A stretch of 64,000 nt of DNA from Halisarca cf. caerulea (Eukaryota; Porifera; Demospongiae; Chondrillida; Halisarcidae): positions 437,671-501,670 of the forward strand of contig CAUJGJ010000188.1 in the NCBI GenBank assembly GCA_963170055.1, written 5' to 3'. Positions 37,174 through 52,400 of this stretch are shown here, piece by piece. The position numbers and the translations under genes are program-made. The notes below the pieces were generated by a model, which worked only from the letters and a program-made list of their open reading frames with translations, had not been told where the DNA came from and did not search any database. Numbering within the stretch: position 1 is the first letter of the stretch; every line of letters starts with the position of its first letter.

Positions 37174-40100
37174 AAAATTTGTATCGCAAGTAGAACGTTA
37201 GAAACATAAGTTTAAAATTAGGGAAAGTACAAAATTGGCAAAGTTACTATGATATTACAAATGAAATAGTTAAGTTGAAAATGTTACAAAGTTTTTATAA
37301 TTTGTATCGCGAGTAGAACGTTAGAAACATAAGTTTAAAATTAGGAAAAGTACTAAATTGGCAAAGTTACTAAGATATAACAATGAAATAGTTAAGTTTA
37401 AAATGTTACAAAATTTTAATAATTTGTATCGCGAGTAAAATGTTAGAAACATAAGTTTAAAATTAAGGAAAGTTCAAAATTGGCAAAGTTCCTAAGATAT
37501 TACAAATGAAATAGTTAAGTTTAAAATGTTACAAAGTTTAAATAATTTGTATCGCAAAGAGAACGTTAGAAACATAAGTTTAAAATTAGGGAAAGTACAA
37601 AATTGGCAAAGTTACTAAGATATCAACAATGAAATAGTTAAGTTTAAAATGTTACAAAATTTTAATAATTTGTATCGCAAAGAGAACGATAGAAACATAA
37701 GTTTAAGATTAGGAAAAGTACAAATTGGCAAAGTTCCTAAGATATTACAAATGAAATAGTTAAGTTTAAAATGTTACAAAGTTTTAATAATTTGTATCGC
37801 AAGTAGAACGTAAGAAACAAAAGTTTAAGATTAGGAAAAGTACTAAATTGGCAAAGTTACTAAGATATTAACAATGAAATAGTTAAGTTCAAAATGTTAC
37901 AAAGTTTTAATAATTTGTATCGCAAGTAGAACGTAAGAAACAAAAGTTTAAGATTAGGAAAAGTACTAAATTGGCAAAGTTACTAAGATATTAACAATGA
38001 AATAGTTAAGTTTAAAATGTTGCAAAATTTTAATAATTTGTATCGCAAAGAGAACGTTAGAAACATAAGTTTAAAATTAGGAAAAGTACAAAATTGGCAA
38101 AGTTACTAAGATATTACAAATGAAATAGTTAAGTTTAAAATGTTACAAAGTTTTAATAATTTGTATCGCGAGTAGAACGTTAGAAACATAAGTTTAAAAT
38201 TAGGAAAAGTACTAAATTGCCAAAGTTCCTAAGATATCATAAATGAAATAGTTAAGTTTAAAATGTTACAAAGTTTTAATAATTTGTATCGCAAGTAGAA
38301 CGTTAGAAACATAAGTTTAAAATTAGGGAAAGTACAAAATTGGCAAAGTTACTAAGATATTACAATTGAAATAGTTAAGTTTAAAATGTTACAAAGTTTT
38401 TATAATTTGTATCGCGAGTAGAGCGTTAGAAACAAAAGTTTAAGATTAGGAAAAGTACAAAATTGGCAAAGTTCCTAACATATCATAAATGAAATAGTTA
38501 AGTTTAAAATGTTACTAAGTTTAAATAATTTGTATCGCAAAGAGAACGTTAGAAACATAAGTTTAAAATTAGGGAAAGTACAAAATTGGCAAAGTTACTA
38601 AGATATCAACAATGAAATAGTTAAGTTTAAAATGTTACAAAGTTTTAATAATTTGTATCGCGAGTAAAATGTTAGAAACATAAGTTTAAAATTAGGGAAA
38701 GTTCAAAATTGGCAAAGTTACTAAGATATTAACAATGAAATAGTTAAGTTTAAAATGTTGCAAAATTTTAATAATTTGTATCGCAAAGAGAACGTTAGAA
38801 ACATAAGTTTAAAATTAGGAAAAGTACAAAATTGGCAAAGTTACTAAGATATTACAAATGAAATAGTTAAGTTTAAAATGTTACAAAGTTTTAATAATTT
38901 GTATCGCGAGTAGAACGTTAGAAACATAAGTTTAAAATTAGGAAAAGTACTAAATTGCCAAAGTTCCTAAGATATCATAAATGAAATAGTTAAGTTTAAA
39001 ATGTTACAAAGTTTTAATAATTTGTATCGCAAGTAGAACGTTAGAAACATAAGTTTAAAATTAGGGAAAGTACAAAATTGGCAAAGTTACTAAGATATTA
39101 CAATTGAAATAGTTAAGTTTAAAATGTTACAAAGTTTTTATAATTTGTATCGCGAGTAGAGCGTTAGAAACAAAAGTTTAAGATTAGGAAAAGTACAAAA
39201 TTGGCAAAGTTACTAAGATATCAACAATGAAATAGTTAAGTTTAAAATGTTACAAAATTTTAACAATTTGTATCGCAAAGAGAACGATAGAAAAATAAGT
39301 TTAAAATTAGGAAAGTACAAAATTGGCAAAGTTACTAAGATATTACTAATCAAATAGTTAAGTTTAAAATGTTACAAAGTTTAAATAATTTGTATCGCTA
39401 AGAGAACGTTAGAAACATAAGTTTAAAATTAGGAAAAGTACAAAATTGGTAAGTTCCTTAGATATTACAAATGAAATAGTTAAGTTTAAAATGTTACAAA
39501 ATTTTAATAATTTGTATCGCAAAGAGAACGATAGAAAAATAAGTTTAAAATTAGGAAAGTACAAAATTGGCAAAGTTACTAAGATATTACTAATCAAATA
39601 GTTAAGTTTAAAATGTTACAAAGTTTAAATAATTTGTATCGCTAAGAGAACGTTAGAAACATAAGTTTAAAATTAGGAAAAGTACAAAATTGGTAAGTTC
39701 CTTAGATATTACAAATGAAATAGTTAAGTTTAAAATGTTACAAAATTTTAATAATTTGTATCGCAAAGAGAACGTTAGAAACATAATTTTAAAATTAGGA
39801 AAAGTACAAAATTGGCAAAGTTCCTAAGAAATTAACAATGAGATAGTTAAGTTTAAAATGTTACAAAATTTTAATAATTTGTATCGCAAAGAGAAAGTTA
39901 GAAACATAAGTTTAAAATTAGGAAAAGTACAAAATTGGCAAAGTTACTAAGATATTACAAATGAAATAGTTAAGTTTAAAATGTTAAAAAGTTTTAATAA
40001 TTTGTATCGCAAGTAGAACGTTAGAAACATAAGTTTAAAATTAGGAAAAGTCCAAAATTGGCAAAGTTCCTAAGATATCAGAAATGAAATAGCTAAGTTT

Positions 40101-40929
40101 AAAATTTTAAAAAGTTTTAATAATTTGTATCGCAAGTAGAACGTTGGAAACATAAGTTTAAAATTAGGGAAAGTACAAAATTGGCAAAGTTACTAAGATA
40201 TTAACAATGAAATAGTTAAGTTTAAAATGTTACAAAATTTTAATAGTTTGTATCGCAAAGAGAACGTTAGAAACATAAGTTGAAAATTAGGAAAAGTACA
40301 AATTGGCAAAGTTCCTAAGATATCAGAAATGAAATAGCTAAGTTTAAAATGTTACAAAGTTTTAATAATTTGCATCGCAAGTAGAACGTTAGAAACATAA
40401 GTTTAAAATTAGGGAAAGTACAAAATTGGCAAAGTTACTAAGATATTACAATTGAAATAGTTAAGTTTAAAATGTTACAAAGTTTTTATAATTTGTATCG
40501 CGAGTAGAACGTTAGAAACAAAAGTTTAAGATTAGGAAAAGTACAAAATTGGCAAAGTTCCTAAGATATCATAAATGAAATAGTTAAGTTTAAAATGTTA
40601 CTAAGTTTAAATAATTTGTATCGCAAAGAGAACGTTAGAAACATAAGTTTAAAATTAGGGAAAGTACAAAATTGGCAAAGTTACTAAGGTATCAACAATG
40701 AAATAGTTAAGTTTAAAATGTTACAATATTTTAATAATTTGTATCGCGAGTAAAATGTTAGAAACATAAGTTTAAAATTAGGGAAAGTTCAAAATTGGCA
40801 AAGTTCCTAAGATATTACAAATGAAATAGTTAAGTTTAAAATGTTACAAAGTTTTAAAAATTTGTATCGCAAGTAGAACGTTAGAAACAAAAGTTTAAGA
40901 TTAGGAAAAGTACTAAATTGGCAAAGTTC

Positions 40930-43415
40930 CTAAGATATTACAAATGAAATAGTTAAGTTGAAAATGTTACAAAGTTTTTATAATTTGTATCGCGAGTAGA
41001 ACGTTAGAAACATAAGTTTAAAATTAGGAAAAGTACTAAATTGGCAAAGTTCCTAAGATATCAGAAATGAAATAGCTAAGTTTAAAATGTTACAAAGTTT
41101 TAATAATTTGTATCGCAAGTAGAACGTTAGAAACATAAGTTTAAAATTAGGGAAAGTACAAAATTGGCAAAGTTACTAAGATATCAACAATGAAATAGTT
41201 AAGTTTAAAATGTTACAATATTTTAATAATTTGTATCGCGAGTAAAATGTTAGAAACATAAGTTTAAAATTAGGGAAAGTTCAAAATTGGCAAAGTTCCT
41301 AAGATATTACAAATGAAATAGTTAAGTTTAAAATGTTACAAAGTTTTAAAAATTTGTATCGCAAGTAGAACGTTAGAAACAAAAGTTTAAGATTAGGAAA
41401 AGTACTAAATTGGCAAAGTTCCTAAGATATTACAAATGAAATAGTTAAGTTGAAAATGTTACAAAGTTTTTATAATTTGTATCGCGAGTAGAACGTTAGA
41501 AACATAAGTTTAAAATTAGGAAAAGTACAAAATTGGCAAAGTTCCTAAGATATCAGAAATGAAATAGCTAAGTTTAAAATGTTACAAAGTTTTAATAATT
41601 TGTATCGCAAGTAGAACGTTAGAAACATAAGTTTAAGATAAGGAAAAGTACTAAATTGGCAAAGTTCCTAAGATATCATAAATGAAATAGTTAAGTTTAA
41701 AATGTTACAAAGTTTTAATAATTTGTATCGCGAGAAGAACGTTAGAAACAAAAGTATAAAATTAGGAAAAGTACTAAATTGGCAAAGTTCCTAAGATATC
41801 ATAAATGAAATAGTTAAGTTTAAAATGTTACAAAGTGTTAATAATTTGTATCGGAAAAGGAACGTTAGAAACATAAGTTTAAAATTAGGGAAAGTACAAA
41901 ATTGGCAAAGTTACTAAGATATTAACAATGAAATAGTTAAGTTTAAAATGTTACAAAATTTTAATAGTTTGTATCGCAAAGAGAACGTTAGAAACATAAG
42001 TTGAAAATTAGGAAAAGTACAAATTGGCAAAGTTCCTAAGATATTACAAATGAAATAGTTAAGTTTAAAATGTTACAAAGTTTTAATAATTTGTATCGCA
42101 AGTAGAACGTTAGAAACAAAAGTTTAAGATTAGGAAAAGTACTAAATTGGCAAAGTTACTAAGATATTAACAATGAAATAGTTAAGTTTAAAATGTTGCA
42201 AAATTTTAATAATTTGTATCGCAAAGAGAACGTTAGAAACATAAGTTTAAAATTAGGAAAAGTACAAAATTGGCAAAGTTACTAAGATATTACAAATGAA
42301 ATAGTTAAGTTTAAAATGTTACAAAGTTTTAATAATTTGTATCACGAGTAGAACGTTAGAAACATAAGTTTAAAATTAGGAAAAGTACTAAATTGCCAAA
42401 GTTCCTAAGATATCAGAAATGAAATAGCTAAGTTTAAAATGTTACAAAGTTTTAATAATTTGTATCGCAAGTAGAACGTTAGAAACATAAGTTTAAAATT
42501 AGGGAAAGTACAAAATTGGCAAAGTTACTAAGATATTACAATTGAAATAGTTAAGTTTAAAATGTTACAAAGTTTTAATAATTTGTATCGCGAGTAGAAC
42601 GTTAGAAACAAAAGTTTAAGATTAGGAAAAGTACAAAATTGGCAAAGTTCCTAAGATATCATAAATGAAATAGTTAAGTTTAAAATGTTACTAAGTTTAA
42701 ATAATTTGTATCGCAAAGAGAACGTTAGAAACATAAGTTTAAAATTAGGGAAAGTACAAAATTGGCAAAGTTACTAAGATATCAACAATGAAATAGTTAA
42801 GTTTAAAATGTTACAAAATTTTAATAATTTGTATCGCGAGTAAAATGTTAGAAACATAAGTTTAAAATTAGGGAAAGTTCAAAATTGGCAAAGTTCCTAA
42901 GATATTACAAATGAAATAGTTAAGTTGAAAATGTTACAAAGTTTTAATAATTTGTATCGCAAGTAGAACGTTAGAAACAAAAGTTTAAGATTAGGAAAAG
43001 TACTAAATTGGCAAAGTTACTAAGATATTAACAATGAAATAGTTAAGTTTAAAATGTTGCAAAATTTTTATAATTTGTATCGCAAAGAGAACGTTAGAAA
43101 CATAAGTTTAAAATTTGGAAAAGTACAAAATTGGCAAAGTTACTAAGATATTACAAATGAAATAGTTAAGTTTAAAATGTTATAAAGTTTTTATAATTTG
43201 TATCGCGAGTAGAACGTTAGAAACAAAAGTTTAAGATTAGGAAAAGTACTAAATTGGCAAAGTTACTAAGATATTAACAATGAAATAGTTAAGTTTAAAA
43301 TGTTGCAAAATTTTAATAATTTGTATCGCAAAGAGAACGTTAGAAACATAAGTTTAAAATTAGGAAAAGTACAAAATTGGCAAAGTTACTAAGATATTAC
43401 AAATGAAATAGTTAA
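40930..43415 (+). repeat. ~2.5-kb satellite segment duplicated at 44250-46735
   Basis: Rare variants recur at a constant 3,320 bases (27 monomers less 1): GTTTAAGATA 41631/44951, TCGGAAAAGG 41851/45171, ATCACGAGTA 42341/45661 and AAATTTGGAA 43111/46431. A separate 861-bp duplication (AAATTTGGAA at 43111 and 43972) lies between them. Confidence 0.8.
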
Positions 43416-46400
43416 GTTGAAAATGTTACAAAGTTTTTATAATTTGTATCGCGAGTAGAACGTTAGAAACATAAGTTTAAAATTAGGAAAAGTACTAAAT
43501 TGGCAAAGTTCCTAAGATATCAGAAATGAAATAGCTAAGTTTAAAATGTTACAAAGTTTTAATAATTTGTATCGCAAGTAGAACGTTAGAAACATAAGTT
43601 TAAAATTAGGGAAAGTACAAAATTGGCAAAGTTACTAAGATATATACAATGAAATAGTTAAGTTTAAAATGTTACAAAATTTTAATAATTTGTATCGCGA
43701 GTAAAATGTTAGAAACATAAGTTTAAAATTAGGGAAAGTTCAAAATTGGCAAAGTTCCTAAGATATTACAAATGAAATAGTTAAGTTGAAAATGTTACAA
43801 AGTTTTAATAATTTGTATCGCAAGTAGAACGTTAGAAACAAAAGTTTAAGATTAGGAAAAGTACTAAATTGGCAAAGTTACTAAGATATTAACAATGAAA
43901 TAGTTAAGTTTAAAATGTTGCAAAATTTTTATAATTTGTATCGCAAAGAGAACGTTAGAAACATAAGTTTAAAATTTGGAAAAGTACAAAATTGGCAAAG
44001 TTACTAAGATATTACAAATGAAATAGTTAAGTTTAAAATGTTATAAAGTTTTTATAATTTGTATCGCGAGTAGAACGTTAGAAACAAAAGTTTAAGATTA
44101 GGAAAAGTACTAAATTGGCAAAGTTACTAAGATATTAACAATGAAATAGTTAAGTTTAAAATGTTGCAAAATTTTAATAATTTGTATCGCAAAGAGAACG
44201 TTAGAAACATAAGTTTAAAATTAGGAAAAGTACAAAATTGGCAAAGTTACTAAGATATTACAAATGAAATAGTTAAGTTGAAAATGTTACAAAGTTTTTA
44301 TAATTTGTATCGCGAGTAGAACGTTAGAAACATAAGTTTAAAATTAGGAAAAGTACTAAATTGGCAAAGTTCCTAAGATATCAGAAATGAAATAGCTAAG
44401 TTTAAAATGTTACAAAGTTTTAATAATTTGTATCGCAAGTAGAACGTTAGAAACATAAGTTTAAAATTAGGGAAAGTACAAAATTGGCAAAGTTACTAAG
44501 ATATCAACAATGAAATAGTTAAGTTTAAAATGTTACAATATTTTAATAATTTGTATCGCGAGTAAAATGTTAGAAACATAAGTTTAAAATTAGGGAAAGT
44601 TCAAAATTGGCAAAGTTCCTAAGATATTACAAATGAAATAGTTAAGTTTAAAATGTTACAAAGTTTTAAAAATTTGTATCGCAAGTAGAACGTTAGAAAC
44701 AAAAGTTTAAGATTAGGAAAAGTACTAAATTGGCAAAGTTCCTAAGATATTACAAATGAAATAGTTAAGTTGAAAATGTTACAAAGTTTTTATAATTTGT
44801 ATCGCGAGTAGAACGTTAGAAACATAAGTTTAAAATTAGGAAAAGTACTAAATTGGCAAAGTTCCTAAGATATCAGAAATGAAATAGCTAAGTTTAAAAT
44901 GTTACAAAGTTTTAATAATTTGTATCGCAAGTAGAACGTTAGAAACATAAGTTTAAGATAAGGAAAAGTACTAAATTGGCAAAGTTCCTAAGATATCATA
45001 AATGAAATAGTTAAGTTTAAAATGTTACAAAGTTTTAATAATTTGTATCGCGAGAAGAACGTTAGAAACAAAAGTATAAAATTAGGAAAAGTACTAAATT
45101 GGCAAAGTTCCTAAGATATCATAAATGAAATAGTTAAGTTTAAAATGTTACAAAGTGTTAATAATTTGTATCGGAAAAGGAACGTTAGAAACATAAGTTT
45201 AAAATTAGGGAAAGTACAAAATTGGCAAAGTTACTAAGATATTAACAATGAAATAGTTAAGTTTAAAATGTTACAAAATTTTAATAGTTTGTATCGCAAA
45301 GAGAACGTTAGAAACATAAGTTGAAAATTAGGAAAAGTACAAATTGGCAAAGTTCCTAAGATATTACAAATGAAATAGTTAAGTTTAAAATGTTACAAAG
45401 TTTTAATAATTTGTATCGCAAGTAGAACGTTAGAAACAAAAGTTTAAGATTAGGAAAAGTACTAAATTGGCAAAGTTACTAAGATATTAACAATGAAATA
45501 GTTAAGTTTAAAATGTTGCAAAATTTTAATAATTTGTATCGCAAAGAGAACGTTAGAAACATAAGTTTAAAATTAGGAAAAGTACAAAATTGGCAAAGTT
45601 ACTAAGATATTACAAATGAAATAGTTAAGTTTAAAATGTTACAAAGTTTTAATAATTTGTATCACGAGTAGAACGTTAGAAACATAAGTTTAAAATTAGG
45701 AAAAGTACTAAATTGCCAAAGTTCCTAAGATATCAGAAATGAAATAGCTAAGTTTAAAATGTTACAAAGTTTTAATAATTTGTATCGCAAGTAGAACGTT
45801 AGAAACATAAGTTTAAAATTAGGGAAAGTACAAAATTGGCAAAGTTACTAAGATATTACAATTGAAATAGTTAAGTTTAAAATGTTACAAAGTTTTAATA
45901 ATTTGTATCGCGAGTAGAACGTTAGAAACAAAAGTTTAAGATTAGGAAAAGTACAAAATTGGCAAAGTTCCTAAGATATCATAAATGAAATAGTTAAGTT
46001 GAAAATGTTACTAAGTTTAAATAATTTGTATCGCAAAGAGAACGTTAGAAACATAAGTTTAAAATTAGGGAAAGTACAAAATTGGCAAAGTTACTAAGAT
46101 ATCAACAATGAAATAGTTAAGTTTAAAATGTTACAAAATTTTAATAATTTGTATCGCGAGTAAAATGTTAGAAACATAAGTTTAAAATTAGGGAAAGTTC
46201 AAAATTGGCAAAGTTCCTAAGATATTACAAATGAAATAGTTAAGTTGAAAATGTTACAAAGTTTTAATAATTTGTATCGCAAGTAGAACGTTAGAAACAA
46301 AAGTTTAAGATTAGGAAAAGTACTAAATTGGCAAAGTTACTAAGATATTAACAATGAAATAGTTAAGTTTAAAATGTTGCAAAATTTTTATAATTTGTAT

Positions 46401-49400
46401 CGCAAAGAGAACGTTAGAAACATAAGTTTAAAATTTGGAAAAGTACAAAATTGGCAAAGTTACTAAGATATTACAAATGAAATAGTTAAGTTTAAAATGT
46501 TATAAAGTTTTTATAATTTGTATCGCGAGTAGAACGTTAGAAACAAAAGTTTAAGATTAGGAAAAGTACTAAATTGGCAAAGTTACTAAGATATTAACAA
46601 TGAAATAGTTAAGTTTAAAATGTTGCAAAATTTTAATAATTTGTATCGCAAAGAGAACGTTAGAAACATAAGTTTAAAATTAGGAAAAGTACAAAATTGG
46701 CAAAGTTACTAAGATATTACAAATGAAATAGTTAAGTTTAAAATGTTACAAAGTTTTAATAATTTGTATCGCGAGTAGAACGTTAGAAACATAAGTTTAA
46801 AATTAGGAAAAGTACTAAATTGCCAAAGTTCCTAAGATATCAGAAATGAAATAGCTAAGTTTAAAATGTTACAAAGTTTTAATAATTTGTATCGCAAGTA
46901 GAACGTTAGAAACATAAGTTTAAAATTAGGGAAAGTACAAAATTGGCAAAGTTACTAAGATATTACAATTGAAATAGTTAAGTTTAAAATGTTACAAAGT
47001 TTTTATAATTTGTATCGCGAGTAGAACGTTAGAAACAAAAGTTTAAGATTAGGAAAAGTACAAAATTGACAAAGTTACTAAGATATCATAAATGAAATAG
47101 TTAAGTTTAAAATGTTACTAAGTTGAAATAATTTGTATCGCAAAGAGAACGTTAGAAACATAAGTTTAAAATTAGGGAAAGTACAAAATTGGCAAAGTTA
47201 CTAAGATATCAACAATGAAATAGTTAAGTTTAAAATGTTACAATATTTTAATAATTTGTATCGCGAGTAAAATGTTAGAAACATAAGTTTAAAATTAGGG
47301 AAAGTTCAAAATTGGCAAAGTTCCTAAGATATTACAAATGAAATAGTTAAGTTTAAAATGTTACAAAGTTTAAATAATTTGTATCGCAAAGAGAACGTTA
47401 GAAACATAAGTTTAAAATTAGGGAAAGTACAAAATTGGCAAAGTTACTAAGATATCAACAATGAAATAGTTAAGTTAAAAATGTTACAAAATTTTAATAA
47501 TTTGTATCGCAAAGAGAACGATAGAAACATAAGTTTAAAATTAGGAAAGTACAAAATTGGCAAAGTTACTAAGATATTACTAATGAAATAGATAAGTTTA
47601 AAATGTTACAAAGTTTAAATAATTTGTATCGCTAAGAAAACGTTAGAAACATAAGTTTAAAATTAGGAAAAGTACAAAATTGGTAAGTTCCTTAGATATT
47701 ACAAATGAAATAGTTAAGTTTAAAATGTTACAAAATTTTAATAATTTGTATCGCAAAGAGAACGTTAGAAACATAATTTTAAAATTAGGAAAAGTACAAA
47801 ATTGGCAAAGTTCCTAAGAAATTAACAATGAGATAGTTAAGTTTAAAATGTTACAAAATTTTAATAATTTGTATCGCAAAGAGAAAGTTAGAAACATAAG
47901 TTTAAAATTAGGAAAAGTACAAAATTGGCAAAGTTCCTAAGATATTACAAATGAAATAGTTAAGTTTAAAATGTTACAAAGTTTTAATAATTTGTATCGC
48001 AAGTAGAACGTTAGAAACATAAGTTTAAAATTAGGGAAAGTACAAAATTGGCAAAGTTACTAAGATATTACAATTGAAATAGTTAAGTTTAAAATGTTAC
48101 AAAGTTTTTATAATTTGTATCGCGAGTAGAACGTTAGAAACAAAAGTTTAAGATTAGGAAAAGTACAAAATTGGCAAAGTTCCTAAGATATCATAAATGA
48201 AATAGTTAAGTTTAAAATGTTACTAAGTTTAAATAATTTGTATCGCAAAGAGAACGTTAGAAACATAAGTTTAAAATTAGGGAAAGTACAAAATTGGCAA
48301 AGTTACTAAGATATCAACAATGAAATAGTTAAGTTTAAAATGTTACAATATTTTAATAATTTGTATCGCGAGTAAAATGTTAGAAACATAAGTTTAAAAT
48401 TAGGGAAAGTTCAAAATTGGCAAAGTTCCTAAGATATTACAAATGAAATAGTTAAGTTTAAAATGTTACAAAGTTTTAATAATTTGTATCGCAAGTAGAA
48501 CGTTAGAAACAAAAGTTTAAGATTAGGAAAAGTACTAAATTGGCAAAGTTACTAAGATATTAACAATGAAATAGCTAAGTTTAAAATGTTGCAAAATTTT
48601 AATAATTTGTATCGCAAAGAGAACGTTAGAAACATAAGTTTAAAATTTGGAAAAGTACAAAATTGGCAAAGTTACTAAGATATTACAATTGAAATAGTTA
48701 AGTTTAAAATGTTACAAAGTTTTTATAATTTGTATCGCGAGTAGAACGTTAGAAACAAAAGTTTAAGATTAGGAAAAGTACAAAATTGGCAAAGTTCCTA
48801 AGATATCATAAATGAAATAGTTAAGTTTAAAATGTTACTAAGTTTAAATAATTTGTATCGCAAAGAGAACGTTAGAAACATAAGTTTAAAATTAGGGAAA
48901 GTACAAAATTGGCAAAGTTACTAAGATATCAACAATGAAATAGTTAAGTTTAAAATGTTACAATATTTTAATAATTTTTATCGCGAGTAAAATGTTAGAA
49001 ACATAAGTTTAAAATTAGGGAAAGTTCAAAATTGGCAAAGTTCCTAAGATATTACAAATGAAATAGTTAAGTTTAAAATGTTACAAAGTTTAAATAATTT
49101 GTATCGCAAAGAGAACGTTAGAAAAATAAGTTTAAAATTAGGGAAAGTACAAAATTGGCAAAGTTACTAAGATATCAACAATGAAATAGTTAAGTTAAAA
49201 ATGTTACAAAATTTTAATAATTTGTATCGCAAAGAGAACGATAGAAACATAAGTTTAAAATTAGGAAAGTACAAAATTGGCAAAGTTACTAAGATATTAC
49301 TAATGAAATAGTTAAGTTTAAAATGTTACAAAGTTTAAATAATTCGTATCGCTAAGAGAACGTTAGAAACATAAGTTTAAAATTAGGAAAAGTACAAAAT

Positions 49401-52400
49401 TGGTAAGTTCCTTAGATATTACAAATGAAATAGTTAAGTTTAAAATGTTACAAAATTTTAATAATTTGTATCGCAAAGAGAACGTTAGAAACATAAGTTT
49501 AAAATTAGGAAAAGTACAAAATTGGGAAAGTTCCTAAGAAATTAACAATGAAATAGTTAAGTTTAAAATGTTACAAAATTTTAATAATTTGTATCGCAAA
49601 GAGAACGTTAGAAACATAAGTTTAAAATTAGGAAAAGTACAAAATTGGCAAAGTTCGTAAGATATTACAAATGAAATAGTTAAGTTTAAAATGTTACAAA
49701 GTTTTAATAATTTGTATCGCGAGTAGAACGTTAGAAACATAAGTTTAAAATTAGGAAAAGTCAAAAATTGGCAAAGTTCCTAAGATATCAGAAATGAAAT
49801 AGCTAAGTTTAAAATTTTAAAAAGTTTTAATAATTTGTATCGCAAGTAGAACGTTGGAAACATAAGTTTAAAATTAGGGAAAGTACAAAATTGGCAAAGT
49901 TCCTAAGATATTACAAATGAAATAGTTAAGTTTAAAATGTTACAAAGTTTAAATAATTTGTATCGCAAAGAGAACGTTAGAAACATAAGTTTAAAATTAG
50001 GGAAGGTACAAAATTGGCAAAGTTACTAAGATATCAACAATGAAATAGTTAAGTTTAAAATGTTACAAAATTTTAATAATTTGTATCGCAAAGAGAACGA
50101 TAGAAACATAAGTTTAAAATTAGGAAAAGTACAAATTGGCAAAGTTCCTAAGATATTACAAATGAAATAGTTAAGTTTAAAATGTTACAAAATTTTAATA
50201 ATTTGTATCGCAAGTAGAACGTTAGAAACAAAAGTTTAAGATTAGGAAAAGTACTAAATTGGCAAAGTTACTAAGATATTAACAATGAAATAGTTAAGTT
50301 TAAAATGTTGCAAAATTTTAATAATTTGTATCGCAAAGAGAACGTTAGAAACATAAGTTTAAAATTAGGAAAAGTACAAAATTGGCAAAGTTACTAAGAT
50401 ATTACAAATGAAATAGTTAAGTTTAAAATGTTACAAAGTTTTAATAATTTGTATCGCGAGTAGAACGTTAGAAACATAAGTTTAAAATTAGGAAAAGTAC
50501 TAAATTGGCAAAGTTCCTAAGATATCAGAAATGAAATAGCTAAGTTTAAAATGTTACAAAGTTTTAATAATTTGTATCGCAAGTAGAACGTTAGAAACAT
50601 AAGTTTAAAATTAGGGAAAGTACAAAATTGGCAAAGTTACTAAGATATTACAATTGAAATAGTTAAGTTTAAATTGGTACAAAGTTTTTATAATTTGTAT
50701 CGCGAGTAGAACGTTAGAAACAAAAGTTTAAGATTAGGAAAAGTACAAAATTGGCAAAGTTCCTAAGATATCATAAATGAAATAGTTAAGTTTAAAATGT
50801 TACTAAGTTGAAATAATTTGTATCGCAAAGAGAACGTTAGAAACATAAGTTTAAAATTAGGGAAAGTACAAAATTGGCAAAGTTACTAAGATATCAACAA
50901 TGAAATAGTTAAGTTTAAAATGTTACAATATTTTAATAATTTGTATCGCGAGTAAAATGTTAGAAACATAAGTTTAAAATTAGGGAAAGTTCAAAATTGG
51001 CAAAGTTCCTAAGATATTACAAATGAAATAGTTAAGTTGAAAATGTTACAAAGTTTTAATAATTTGTATCGCAAGTAGAACGTTAGAAACAAAAGTTTAA
51101 GATTAGGAAAAGTACTAAATTGGCAAAGTTACTAAGATATCAACAATGAAATAGTTAAGTTAAAAATGTTACAAAATTTTAATAATTTGTATCGCAAAGA
51201 GAACGATGGAAACATAAGTTTAAAATTAGGAAAGTACAAAATTGGCAAAGTTACTAAGATATTACTAATGAAATAGTTAAGTTTAAAATGTTACAAAGTT
51301 TAAATAATTTGTATCGCTAAGAGAACGTTAGAAACATAAGTTTAAAATTAGGAAAAGTACAAAATTGGTAAGTTCCTTAGATATTACAAATGAAATAGTT
51401 AAGTTTAAAATGTTACAAAATTTTAATAATTTGTATCGCAAAGAGAACGTTAGAAACATAATTTTAAAATTAGGAAAAGTACAAAATTGGCAAAGTTCCT
51501 AAGAAATTAACAATGAGATAGTTAAGTTTAAAATGTTACAAAATTTTAATAATTTGTATCGCAAAGAGAAAGTTAGAAACATAAGTTTAAAATTAGGAAA
51601 AGTACAAAATTGGCAAAGTTCCTAAGATATTACAAATGAAATAGTTAAGTTTAAAATGTTACAAAGTTTTAATAATTTGTATCGCGAGTAAAACGTTAGA
51701 AACATAAGTTTAAAATTAGGAAAAGTCCAAAATTGGCAAAGTTCCTAAGATATCAGAAATGAAATAGCTAAGTTTAAAATTTTAAAAAGTTTTAATAATT
51801 TGTATCGCAAGTAGAACGTTGGAAACATAAGTTTAAAATTAGGGAAAGTACAAAATTGGCAAAGTTCCTAAGATATTACAAATGAAATAGTTAAGTTTAA
51901 AATGTTACAAAGTTTAAATAATTTGTATCGCAAAGAGAACGTTAGAAACATAAGTTTAAAATTAGGAAAAGTACAAAATTGACAAAGTTACTAAGATATC
52001 ATAAATGAAATAGTTAAGTTAAAAATGTTACAAAGTTTAAATAATTTGTATCGCAAAGAGAACATTAGAAACATAAGTTTAAAATTAGGGAAAGTACAAA
52101 ATTGGCAAAGTTACTAAGATATCAACAATGAAATAGTTAAGTTTAAAATGTTACAAAGTTTTAATAGTTTGTATCGCAAAGAGAACGTTAGAAACATAAG
52201 TTTAAAATTAGGGAAAGTACAAAATTGGCAAAGTTACTAAGACATTACAAATGAAATAGTTAAGTTTAAAATGTTACAAAATTTTAATAATTTGTATCGC
52301 AAAGAGAACGTTAGAAACATAAGTGTAAAATTAGGGAAAGTACAAAATTGGCAAAGTTACTAAGATATCAACAATGAAATAGTTAAGTTTAAAATGTTAC